A stretch of DNA of 33,087 bases from Setaria digitata (taxonomy: Eukaryota > Nematoda > Chromadorea > Rhabditida > Setariidae). How positions within the stretch are numbered: the first letter of the stretch is position 1; each line of letters begins with the position of its first letter. The stretch lies in NCBI GenBank assembly GCA_003640385.1, contig RCAB01000609.1, forward strand, positions 1-33,087, read 5' to 3'. Positions 1-10,198 of this stretch are shown one piece after another. A model generated the notes under the pieces. The model had not been told where the DNA came from and made no database searches. It saw nothing but the letters and a program-made list of their open reading frames with translations. Position numbers and translations under genes: made by a program.

Positions 1-74
1 AAAAAAAAAAAATTAAGCAAATCTCTCCTTACTAAAGATTAAGTAAAGAGTGCTATCAGAAAACCATTACTTAC

Positions 75-3000
75 CTGTTTTGCATCCGTCTTGTAAATTT
101 TGCCAATAACTGCCTTATTGGGCACTGCCTCAACAACTTGAATGATTTTCGGTTCAGCAAGTAATTTTTCAGCAACAAGCTTCTCTCCAGTAGCCTTTGA
201 ATGTTGTAATAAATCGTAGCAAGCACGGTCGGCTACCCCAACACATTCAATCCATCCATAAGATGTCAAGATTTCAGCATCCCAGCAATCCTAGAAAAAA
301 TTAACTAAATATCATTTTCCAAAAGTAACCAAAGTAGCAACTAGAAAAGCTCAACTTCATTCTTGCCATACTTGCGTTCAAAAGTCTACTTCTTCATTTA
401 ATGATAGCTTAATGATATTGAAATGTGAAGCAAGAAAATCAGAATATAAAATATTTGATTAAACAAGAGATAATATTCCAGAAAACATAATAAATAAACC
501 AACACAGGCATAATGTGCCATTTCATTGGATAAATGCTGCCTAAATCGTAATCTTTTCGGATCCACTCCAACACGTATCAAATATTTATGAACTCGAACC
601 ATGTAGTAGCCAAGAGTTTCATTTGCAACCATTTTCTGTAAATTTCAAAAACTCTGCCGCGATTAACTCACTGAGTCACATCTCACAAATTACCTTGCCA
701 TATAGAAGCTTTCATCATCTTTTTTTTGGCTGTTTAAATTATTGGTGGCACTAAAGAAATCAAGATATAACCACATCCTTGAAGCATTATATTATAAATG
801 AAAATGTGTTTAAAATCAATACCTTAGTAACAGCATCCCCAACTAACATCGTTTGTGCTGGCACNTTGAAGCATTATATTATAAATGAAAATAAAATCAA
901 TACCTTAGTAACAGCATCCCCAACTAACATCGTTTGTGCTGGCACACCATCCATTTGGTTGCAACTCGAGAAAAGAATCAACTCATAATCCTTCACTTGC
1001 TCAAATTTTGGATGACTTTTATTATTCGGATCAACAAAATGTTCGATTTCGCACATCGTAAATTCACGAAGCCTTATCAGACCTTGTCTCGGCGAGATTT
1101 CATTTCGGAAACTAGAACCAATCTGAGCCGCAGCAAATGGTAGCTTACCCTTCAAATTTCAATTAATCAGTGAACAAATAAAATTTACTTGTATTCCAGT
1201 TTTACGTCCGCCCCAATTTCATGATTTGGTTTCGCAATTTAGAGTACATAGTATACTGCAAGGGGAAAACCAGTGCATACAGCTTCAAGTTTACACGAGA
1301 CCGACTGAACTGCAAACTAACTTGGTTGAATTCCAGTAATCGTTTGAAATTAACGAAGATGCCTTGCGCTGTTTCCGGTCGTAAATAAGCTTTAAAATCT
1401 CCAGTTGGACCTATTACTGTTGGAAACATCAAATTGAAAGCAATTGGTTCTGATAGTTCATTCCCCGTTATTGGAGATTTGATGTCATACTAAAAAGAGC
1501 TCGTCTGTTTAAACACATCATATAAGGAGATATCAATATCCTTTAGTAAAACAAACGGACGAAAAATTCTGTACCTTCATGATGATACTGTGCATGTCCG
1601 CATCACTGAAACCTTCCAATTTTGCTAAAACATCCTTTAACTCTTCTTTTAAAGTTGGTGATGTTTTTGTATCCTGCAGAGTTTTAAAATATTTAAAAAA
1701 CCAACGAAATGAAATGAATTCTTTTTTAAAGTGCCGAAGTTTCTTTTTTTCTTCGTAAACAAAACATCAACTTAACACACTTCGCACATTTTTTCAGCAA
1801 AATTTTTAATCACATGATCAGCGCGGAAACACTCGCCAGTTTTCAGGTCTTTCACCATCCAGTCCGAAAATCTATCGACATGTCCTGATGCTCTGGAAGG
1901 AAACGTATACATCACTGATAGAATAAATGAAATAAATATTGTCATTATAACAACATGCTCAAATATTAAAAGCATAAAGAAAAAATACAGCTCAGGTCAA
2001 AAATTAGTAAGCAATAAAGGAAATAAGCAGAAATAGTAAATAAAAATGCATGGGTAAAACAAAACAAATAAACTTACTTGAGGACGGTTTCAGGAGTTAA
2101 TACCGAACAATCTACTTCAAGCATATTTTCTTCAAGAATGAAATGGTTCCTCCAAAGATCAATCATATTCGCTTTCATAGCACAACCCATTGGACCAAAA
2201 TCGTATAATCCAGTTACGCCTGAATAAGTAATTTTTATTGAAATCGAATGGAAACGTATATGCAAAACGACAGCTGAATAAAAAAAAAATTGTTGGCAAA
2301 TTAGGAAAAAATTTCTTTCGCATTTTTTAGTCTGCACTGTGCTAAAGAGAGATCTACGACTGAACTTATAAGAAGTTTTAAAACAAAAGGAATAAAAAAA
2401 AAACGTATATTTGTCTACGTAAAATTTACCACAACTAATGAATAATTAATTCTAGCATACCTCCATAGAGAGAAAATGACTGATCGTAGAAAAAACGTTG
2501 TTTCAAGAGATCTTCAAATTTTAACCGATCAAAAAATGAAACATCTTTCGGTACCAAAGCAAGTTCACGTTCCTCCAACTTTTTTTTACGAGCTTTCAAT
2601 TCAACAACCGCTCGATCGATATCCGTTTTTGCAGCACCCTTCTCTTTCAGGGCTCTTATCAAATCACCGTACTCTTTAACAGCTGCACGAAGTGGTGCTA
2701 ACTGCTGGAAATTGAGCAAAATTATTCCATCATAAAGAATGGAAATGAACCTTTTCATAATTCTGATCAAACATATGAACGCTTCTGCTTTTAATTTGCC
2801 ATTTACATAACATTCTTTTCGTTACTAATCATCATTATTACTACACTTTTCATCATCATACATTATCATTGCATTACTATATAATATCCCTTATTACATT
2901 TCTTATTATGATAATTTCACATTATTATTTAATAATACCTGCTCAATTTCTGGTGAAGCCATATTATACAAATATGTTGATACACGTTCTCGATTCTTCT

Positions 3001-3545
3001 TGCCGAAAAAATCTTTCCTTCTGGAACGATAATCCAAGTTCTTGCTAAAACTGCTTTCTACCTGTAAAAAAAAAAAAAAAAAAACCTTACCAAACATAAC
3101 AAATATACACATTTCACGTAGATACAAACAAAGGCGCACGCAACGACGCAAATATTAATGATTTAAATGGCATAATACCAATCTAAATATAATGTGTACT
3201 TTCGTTTTAATTCTTCCAATGAAGTTCTTTTATCTTCTCTTATTTTATCTTTGCAATCAAATCTAATCCATTGCTTACATTTTATAAATAATGAATTTAT
3301 AAAAGTCAAATTTCAGTGATTTAATTGAATGCTAACAGAATGGTCTGAAAATCATTCCAAGATGTAAAATATCCAAAATATAACAATATTTGTTGCTATA
3401 ACAAATATAACTGATACAGTATTACTAAAATCACCTGATAAAATCGAAAGGAATTATAAAAGATGCGTATCAATGATAGAATATCCCGACCAATCAACGA
3501 TTCACGATAATGTGGAAGAAGACGTAAACAAGAAAATCTATTCAT
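75..3545 (-). CDS. gars-1: Glycyl-tRNA synthetase, dual cytosolic/mitochondrial, 3' end outside window
   Basis: Class II aminoacyl-tRNA synthetase that charges tRNA-Gly. Coding exons read on the minus strand are 3435-3545, 2939-3061, 2461-2704, 2078-2219, 1781-1892, 1575-1673, 1322-1489, 904-1149, 504-635 and 75-290; all junctions are GT-AG and keep frame. Counting from the internal Met at 2962 (MASPEIEQ), a WHEP domain occupies about residues 11-60 ([29 protein letters not shown]). The catalytic core follows with [34 protein letters not shown], the class II motif 2 ([17 protein letters not shown]), then HYACDCWDAE and [10 protein letters not shown]. About 461 residues of the cytosolic form are present. 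Motif 3 and the anticodon-binding domain lie left of base 75, out of view. Family identity is certain from continuous similarity to animal GARS. The exon at 904-1149 abuts an assembly gap that repeats its end. The gene is divergent from rpn-3. Confidence 0.97.
779..945. repeat. Near-identical 86/80-bp direct duplication flanking a single N
   Basis: Copy 1 (779-864) and copy 2 (866-945) are identical apart from a 6-base block (GTGTTT) present only in copy 1; an N at 865 separates them. The repeated piece is the last 42 coding bases of a GARS exon plus its donor and start of intron. Only copy 2 runs on into the rest of the exon. It looks like two overlapping contig ends, perhaps from different haplotypes, placed side by side rather than merged. 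Confidence 0.85.
3062..3066 (-). promoter_or_regulatory. Acceptor that could serve cis-splicing or spliced-leader addition for cytosolic GARS
   Basis: On the minus strand a run of T leads into TTTACAG, followed by an exon whose first ATG is the cytosolic start at 2962-2960. Splicing this acceptor to the upstream exon gives the mitochondrial form. Trans-splicing a spliced leader onto the same acceptor would give the cytosolic form. The dual use is inference. Confidence 0.45.
3435..3545 (-). other. gars-1: Upstream GARS exon encoding a predicted mitochondrial targeting sequence
   Basis: A 37-codon open exon starts at the ATG at 3545-3543 and ends with CAG before a GTGATT donor. It joins in phase 0 to the acceptor at 3063-3062. 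The peptide begins [20 protein letters not shown] and carries six arginines against one Glu and one Asp, with hydrophobic residues between them, as in matrix-targeting presequences. The next exon then reads 33 open, basic residues before the cytosolic start MASPEIEQ, giving a 70-residue extension. A TGA lies in frame 30 bases upstream of the ATG, so this is the first in-frame start. A single animal GARS gene commonly makes both compartment forms from two starts. The exon boundaries are seen; the targeting function is inferred. Confidence 0.75.
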
Positions 3546-4250
3546 CGTATACGTGTCATGCCATATTCCACGTCACTCACGTTCGCTTGTAAAACCTTCA
3601 GTAAAAATTATATATTATCTATCTTAGACACTTCAGTGAATCTCTCATGAATTCGAAATATGTATAAAATCTAGTCCATAAGAACTTAGTATTTAGGAAT
3701 AAAAGTTCGAATTTGAGATCAAAATCAAGGTCTAGTACACAAGTTCAAGTCTGAGTTAAAGGTCAAATCCTAGCAAGTACAAATTTCGTTCAAGACTAAG
3801 TTCCAGTCCGGCATTAAACATTAGCCTCCTTCTACATTTCTCCTCTCCGTCTAACATCCCAATTCAACTTCGTGTATGCTATTTTTTCTTCTTTGTCTGT
3901 TCGTCTGCAGTTGTCCGGTGTAGCGGGATTTCCTGTCTATCGGGTGGAAGGTATTAGAAGATATTACGTTCAGTTCATAGCTTTTAGCATTTCCCGAGAT
4001 ATCCTGTGTGCCATAGTTACGGTATTTCTTGTTCCGCTATTGCCTTAATATATTTCATATCTTCTTCTTTCATGTAATTTTTTCACTTAACTTTTTTTTC
4101 AAACATTTCATTTCATGTTACAAGTGCTTTTGGTTTTGTGCACTGTTAGATTTCTTTTCAATTCTGTTATTGCAGCATTTTTTTTCTTCACGTTATAAGT
4201 GTATTTTCATCACTTAAATTGCTTCTTGCATTAAATTATTGTTTAAATCT
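3546..4250. promoter_or_regulatory. Divergent intergenic region between GARS and rpn-3
   Basis: About 0.7 kb between the 5' ends of two housekeeping genes transcribed away from each other, so it probably holds both promoters. It is AT-rich, with several imperfect short repeats of AAGTTC/GGTC-type words between about 3700 and 3810. I see no convincing gene. No TATA box or named factor site stands out. Confidence 0.5.
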
Positions 4251-4256
4251 TTTTAG
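4251..4256 (+). promoter_or_regulatory. Likely spliced-leader acceptor of rpn-3
   Basis: TTTTAG preceded by a T-rich stretch, 30 bases upstream of the rpn-3 start codon and with no ATG in between. This is the usual arrangement of a nematode trans-splice site. An upstream non-coding exon cannot be excluded. Confidence 0.5.
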
Positions 4257-4286
4257 ATTTCTCTTTTTACAAAAATATTTGAGAAA

Positions 4287-5737
4287 ATGGTATCAAAAAT
4301 GGAAGTGGATGAAGCAAGAGATGGTGCCGGTGATGAGAAGGAAGAGAGTGGTGATACGAGAGCAGAAGAGAAAGATGAAACTTTAAAAGTGGAAGATCCT
4401 GATGCTGCTATTCTTGAAAGTTAGCATATTTTATTAATTTAATTTAGTCCTGAACAACAAGAAATACTGAAAGTGAAATGATGATTTAAATAAAATCCGG
4501 AAAATTAGGGGAAAATTGAAATGATAAATGAAACATTAGTTTGGAGAACCCGAAACATTTTTTTTTTTTTGTCGATTTATTTTTAGATGAATGAAAAGTG
4601 AATTTGTGATAAATAGTTTATAAAGTCATTTGGGAAGTCTTTTTGTTGAAGTAATAGTAATTAGCCAAAACTTTCATATATTCCATTACCACTGTTGCCT
4701 GTGTATGAAAATGCGTATGAATAACTGTAGCATTTGATGGTTAGGATGCGATTTTTTTTTGCAGAAATGCTACTACTATGTTAAGCGTTATATAAATATT
4801 TTGTTATAAGAAATAGGATGTAGTAAGATAAGTTATATTTTATATTCCGAAACAAGTTATGTGCAAAGAGCTTAATTGAGAATTGGATTCTAGATCTGCG
4901 AGCATGGTGTACACAATTGGAAAAGGGTGAAATGCATGTGCTTCCACGAATGATTCAACTTCTGCATAAAACTCGAAGACAGTTAAATGGAAATGTGCTT
5001 AAAAAATTGATCACTTCACAGCTAGCAGCTTTACCACTGATAAGAGATCAGCTTCTCTCGTGGTTTCCGCCTACTGCAACTACTACTGGTCTTGTTCAAC
5101 CGGTATATATCTTCTTTCAGTTCGGTTGACCATTATATGATATTTACGTAAGGATATTATAAGGTATAGAATGTAACGAAAATTATAATTCTTAATATTT
5201 TATATGGAAGTGGACGTGAGCAAAGGTGGGCGTTCACCACGACCTCTCAGACGTTCAGGTGCTCAACCGTGTATTGCTCCACCACCTGAAGTAGAACTTT
5301 ACATTCAATTGCTTGTCTTGCTTTATCTTGTGGATCAGAAAAAACTGGATGAGGCGGAAAAGGTTCGGTGATTTCGTCTTTTTTTTGCGTTAAAACTCTA
5401 AAAATTTGCCTTTTTTTTTCCTCGGAAATGTCTATTTAAATAAGTTTGGGTTTCAGTGTGTTGAAGCGCTAATTGCACGTATCGATCATCATGAAAAGCG
5501 TTCATTGGATTCCATTGCAGCAAAGGCATTCTTCTACTTGTGTCTCATTTATGAAACAAAGAAAAAACTCGATCAGTTAAGGGCGTAAGTTTTATAGCAG
5601 GAAAATTTAAAACAGTTGTGGATGGAAAAGTCAAGTAGTCTAGAACTGAAAGTTTTTCGAAATTTTATTAATGTGGATGAAGGCTTGCTTAATTTGGAGA
5701 GTTTCTTATATATGTTGAAATATTTGTAATGTATGTG

Positions 5738-5768
<31 letters not shown>

Positions 5769-7942
5769 ATGTGTGTGTTTGTGTATGTGTGTGTATGTAT
5801 GTATGTAATGTATTTTTTAACCTATTATAATAAATGAATCGCTTTTAGTTACTTGAATGGTCGTCTTCGAACAGCAACGCTTCGTCGCCAATACGATTCA
5901 CAAGCAGTGTTAATTGTTTGTCTTTTACGTGCCTATTTGCTTGGAAAACATTATGAAGCTGCAGCGATGCTTGTTTCAAAAGTTAGCAAAAAATTTCATT
6001 CATTTTTCAGTGCTTTTCGTATGCTAAGTAGTTAACAATATGTTTGTTATTGCTTAGTGGGATATGAATATTCGGACAGAAGTGGAATTATGGATAATGT
6101 AATAAGAGGGAGGAATGAAGTATACACGAATATTCATGCTTTTCGGGTTTTGGAGTTTTTCAAAATTTTTTTAATATAAAAAATGTTGCTCGTTGAGGTA
6201 ACATTTCCCGAGGGTGCATCAAATAATGATCTAGCTCGCTTCCTCTATTATCAAGGTCGTATCAAAGCAATGCAGTTAGACTATACTGCTGCTGCTGGTT
6301 ATTTCATGCAGGCGATTCGTAAAGCTCCTCAGGATGCTGCTATTGGTTTCAAACAAAATGTAAGGATTCATTTTTATTTCGGTGGAAAGACACAGTTATG
6401 AAAGGACGTGAATTATAATTTTTTCCTTTACAAGTGTATTTCAGTTCTGTTATGTCTCTTTAAAAAAAAATATTTGCAGGTACAAAAATGGATTGTTGTG
6501 ATTAGTTTACTACAAGGTGAAATCCCAGAACGATCCGTGTTTCGCGTACCAATTCATCGGAAAACCTTAGCACCGTACCTCGAACTTACTCAAGGTTGTT
6601 TTTCGATGGAAGTTAGGCGTGATTGTAGGTATAAAATATATTTTAGAAATTGCTTATTCAGTTAAACTTAACATAGTTATTACAGTTAAAATACACTGTT
6701 CCTTGCTAAGGTAATGAGAAAAGCGTGATTAGAAAGTTTGATTCAAAGAACTATAATTATGGTTGTAGCAAAGTCGGAATTGATCTCTGTGCCTTTTACA
6801 GAAAGATTGAATTTGATGAGATCACGAAATTTATATTGCTTTTAGCTGTTCGCTTGGGTGATTTGTTGCTGTTCAACAAAGTGCTAAACAAACATGCAAA
6901 ACATGTTTTTGAGCCTGATGAAACACTGACATTGATTGTCCGTCTTCGCCAAAATGTCATCAAAACAGCGCTGCGGCAAATTAGTACTGCTTATTCGTGT
7001 ATATCAGTCAAAGACATTTGCAAAAAACTGCTTTTGCACACAGATCAAGAAGCTGAATATTTGGTTGCTAAAGTAAGTTAGATAGATTTATTATGGAATG
7101 GAATTCAAATTTGTGCTGCATTTATTACTGAATAATCATAGGCGATAAAAGATGGTGGTATTGAAGCAGCGATTACATTTGATTCGCAGAATTCTTCGGA
7201 AAGATATATGCAGTCAAAAGAAACGGAAGATATTTATCGCACGACAGAACCACAAACACATTTTGATACCCGAATTCGGTAAGGAGATAGTATGGTATTT
7301 TGGAGTAAATGGTTGAATTTTTTAATTAAAATTTTTCGGATAGCAGGTATTTGGTCATTCGATTATGCAGTTCTTTAAAAATCATATTGTACCACTCAGA
7401 GTTTATCGGGCGTTCTCTTTTTTCTTAATGTTTAACATGGATTTTGAAATGAGTGGTCAAAGTCGTATTTTCATATTTTTCTTAATAAAAGCATTACGCA
7501 TAGTAGTGTATATCTTGACATGACATTTTTTTGTTTAGCATTGATCGCCCGATAGTGTAAACGTTGTCTTAATTTATAGTTCGAATTGAATCTTTTTTTT
7601 CAGTAATTAATTTATTGGTATGGCATATTTGGGTTAAAGTTTGATAGTTTCGGTTTTTTTTTGCATAGCCCATCTACCACATTGTTTGCAGTTATTGTTT
7701 GGAATTGCACAATCAAGCTGTGAAAGCATTACGTTATCCGCCAACAGCGGGTAAAGGTGTAGTTGAATCAATTGAGGAACAGAGAGAACGTGAGCAACAG
7801 GTAAAAAAGAATGTGTTACTATTAGATTTCAGTGCTTAAATATCAAAACAGTAAACTGTGGATGAGAAAATGAATTTTGTGCTATTTTCAGGAGTTAGAA
7901 TTTGCGAAGGAGATGGCTGAGGAAGATGACGATGATTTTTAA
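4287..7942 (+). CDS. rpn-3: 26S proteasome non-ATPase regulatory subunit 3 (Rpn3/PSMD3)
   Basis: Structural subunit of the 19S regulatory-particle lid, needed for assembly of the 26S proteasome. Exons: 4287-4419, 4894-5088 (donor uncertain), 5211-5362, 5457-5584, 5849-5981, 6198-6359, 6480-6594, 6846-7072, 7142-7278, 7692-7800, 7892-7942; as written 1542 nt, 513 residues, against about 534 in human PSMD3. The acidic N-terminus (MEVDEARD) is followed by TPR-like helices (GRLRTATLRRQYDSQAVL, YYQGRIKAMQLDY, FKQN/VQKW) and a PCI domain in the C-terminal half (LIVRLRQNVIKTALRQIS, AEYLVAKAIKDGGIEA). The end is the family hallmark EFAKEMAEEDDDDF. The 5089-5210 intron is the weak point: the strong donor at 5103 breaks frame, and only the GTCTTG donor at 5089 with the acceptor at 5209-5210 keeps it. 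The gene is divergent from GARS and has mrpl-32 downstream on the same strand. Confidence 0.96.
5731..5807 (+). repeat. GT/GTAT microsatellite in rpn-3 intron
   Basis: Alternating GT run interrupted by TATG units, lying within the intron before the exon that begins at 5849. Likely length-variable between individuals. Confidence 0.9.
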
Positions 7943-7970
7943 GGAACCATGTGATAAATGTTCATGATTT

Positions 7971-7976
7971 AATAAA
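7971..7976 (+). terminator. Poly(A) signal AATAAA of rpn-3
   Basis: Canonical AATAAA 29 bases after the rpn-3 stop codon (TAA at 7940-7942), giving a very short 3' UTR. The spacing is typical of compact nematode housekeeping genes. Confidence 0.75.
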
Positions 7977-8599
7977 AATTTAAGTTTGATTAAATTAAAT
8001 AAATGAATTGGTGATTTTCATGTGCATTAATGTCACTGAAATATTTCAGTTTCAGCAGCTTTTTATTTCCATACACATCTTGAATACCGTTTTTTTTCGC
8101 TACAATTTCGCAAATTATTTCTCTTCCCTGTATTCCCATCTTCAAAGCTGATATTTAGATTTTCCTACCTATAGTGCGTACAAATATTTGGAAATTAGTC
8201 GCGAAAAAGAGAAGATAGAAGTAAAAGTGAATTAAGCTTCGAAACATGTGAACAGAAAGAGGAAATATGGTTTGTAAAGTTGCTCCCCAATACATCATTT
8301 TGAGTATATGAGGGTTCGAGAAAAGTTGCAGTTTCAGAAATCCTTGGCGAAAGGAAACTGGAATGCATTTGCTTGCATTGCTACTATCTATGATGACTGA
8401 TATGATCGGAGCTATTTGATAGGGCGATGAAAAATTTTTATTTGGAATCTGTAAATTAGAATTTGATAGTACCGGCGTCATTCTTTGCGGCACACATATT
8501 GTCCGTTTATTTCTAATATTGGTTTCTTTTTTTTTTTTTTTTAATTGTTTATTTCTTTTTTCTAATGATAAAATACATTTCCTTAGTGATATAAAGTTG
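7977..8599 (+). promoter_or_regulatory. rpn-3 to mrpl-32 spacer with spliced-leader acceptor at 8585-8586
   Basis: About 0.6 kb with no gene I can support on the plus strand. Near its end a run of T (8526-8542) and further T-rich sequence lead to CCTTAG, 13 bases before the mrpl-32 start, which fits a trans-splice acceptor. The spacer may be an operon intercistronic region or may hold an independent promoter. Confidence 0.45.
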
Positions 8600-9779
8600 A
8601 TGCAACGTTTTAAACAATATCTCATTCGATATAATGTATGGCTTCGTTGTGGTGACGAATTAGAACCAGCATTCGCCTTTTACGGTGATAATGCATTACA
8701 AAGTGGTTGTGATAATGGATGCTTGCGAGATGTTCAAGAAATCATTGAGAAATTTCGCTTCGCTTGGGGTGTACCAAAAATCAGAACATGTCAAGGTTGT
8801 TTATTATACAACTTTTTATTAATTCAATTTTCTTTTACCATGATTAGTTTCCTTTTTCTTTTTTTTTTTTTTTTTTTCAGCCGGAAATTTCTAACCAGAA
8901 TAGCTTGTTAATTTCCTTCTTTCCTTTATAGTTACTTTTTCCTTGATTACGAAGATAATTTTTGGGGTAATTTACTTGATAATTTCCTTCTAGAAGTAAA
9001 AAGCATGAATTATGCGACCTTTTAGAAAATCGCTTTAAAGAATGATGATCGAAGATGAACGATTTATATGACTTTGTCTTATTTCAGCGAAAAAAGTGAC
9101 TCGTAAGTTTGATATAAATAGAACACTAGAGTTCAAGAAGAAATTAGTGGTCTGTCAGAATTGCGGCAGTTTTTACGACTACGATAAGATATGTGGTAAT
9201 AATTCTTCTTTCCTTTTTTTTTTTTTTTTTTTTTATCGTTAAGAGAAATGGATTTGGATAAGATTATCAAAGGATTTCTGAAATAAATGCATCTCTGGAA
9301 CAGTTTATTCAAGAGTTTTTTTGTTGAGGAAGTATTCGGATATAGATTTTGTTTCATCAAGAAAAAAAACACTGTAACATGTTGGCTGGAACTGAGAGAA
9401 ATTTAATCCAGATTTTACGACAATAATTACTAGAGTATATAATTTTTGTGGCACTTGAAAATGATATAAATATTGAAAATTCGAACTGGGATTTCATTTT
9501 GATTTAATTGCAGCAACTTGTTATCAGAAAGTTCATGAACTAACCAATTTCATGAAATCCAAAATCATGGCTTACAATCCATATATTGGTGAAAAGCAGT
9601 CAACGAATGTGAAATTTGAAGACGATCCACTTCCGAGCTCGAATGATGCGAATCAAAGTGTAGATGATGAGACTTCGACCGATCGTACAAATGGGAAACG
9701 AATTATCGAGTTAGGAATACCACGACCAACATGGTTTAAGCCCAAATTCGTAGATAGTTCTGTTCCCAGGAAGCAATGA
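8600..9779 (+). CDS. mrpl-32: Mitochondrial large-subunit ribosomal protein bL32m
   Basis: Nuclear-encoded protein of the mitochondrial ribosome large subunit. Exons 8600-8789, 9088-9195 and 9514-9779 give 564 nt, 187 residues, almost the length of human MRPL32 (188). The arginine-containing N-terminus starts MQRFKQYLIRYNVWLR and fits a mitochondrial presequence. The bL32 signature GVPKIRTS-KKVTRKF spans the first junction. A four-cysteine zinc ribbon follows (VVCQNCGSF and KICATCYQKV), and the C-terminus has GKRIIELGIPRPTWF, which matches the end of animal MRPL32 (GKRIIE...RPSWF). A second in-frame donor at 8796 would add two residues (CQA instead of S); the 8790 donor is preferred because it rebuilds the bacterial-type VPK-x-RTS motif. 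It follows rpn-3 on the same strand. Confidence 0.93.
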
Positions 9780-9848
9780 GGATAGCGCAGTGGAAATATA
9801 TATGTTGTCATTGTAACGGTACTATTAAGCAAACAGACTAAACACGTC

Positions 9849-9854
9849 AATAAA
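9849..9854 (+). terminator. Poly(A) signal AATAAA of mrpl-32
   Basis: AATAAA 70 bases beyond the mrpl-32 stop codon (TGA 9777-9779), the first canonical signal downstream on this strand. Confidence 0.7.
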
Positions 9855-10139
9855 ATTCATGGTTCATTTGCAGCAAAAGTACATGTTCGAAAGTTAATAA
9901 CGCAGAACTTTTGTTAAGCAAATTTTTGGGATCACTAATTCCTCTACTTTACGCAGATTTTTCGAGCTTCTTTAAATTTTTCTTTTTTTTGGCTATGTTT
10001 TTAATATCCCACAGAAGCGTATCAAAATTTTGTGAATCAGTCATAATTTAACGCGGGTTATTTCTTTTTTTTTTTTTTTGTAGATGGACAGTTTATTTTA
10101 TACCAGTCTATAACACACTTGGTTTCTTGTATGAAATAT

Positions 10140-10173
10140 TAGTACCACAGATTCTTCGAAATTTGTGGTACTA
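10140..10173. repeat. Inverted repeat able to form a 14-bp hairpin
   Basis: TAGTACCACA at 10140-10149 is the exact reverse complement of TGTGGTACTA at 10164-10173. The inner bases add four more pairs (one G-T), leaving a six-base CTTCGA loop. No flanking target duplication was recognised. Confidence 0.8.
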
Positions 10174-10181
10174 CGTTAAAG

Positions 10182-10198
10182 ACAGCAGTTACTGCTGT
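10182..10198. repeat. Second inverted repeat, 7-bp arms
   Basis: ACAGCAG, three-base loop TTA, then CTGCTGT; a perfect hairpin eight bases after the first one. Confidence 0.7.

Noticed and set aside
779..988. Plus-strand open frame running through the N at 865
   Set aside because: It is the antisense of a GARS exon and of its duplicated contig end.
3758..3764. AAGGTCA-type nuclear receptor half-site in the GARS/rpn-3 promoter region
   Set aside because: A single seven-base match is expected by chance; no second half-site with usual spacing.
8155..8625. 156-codon open frame on the minus strand between rpn-3 and mrpl-32
   Set aside because: It overlaps the mrpl-32 start, includes a lysine run made by the T-tract that precedes the mrpl-32 acceptor, and resembles no family. 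Chance or antisense is more likely.
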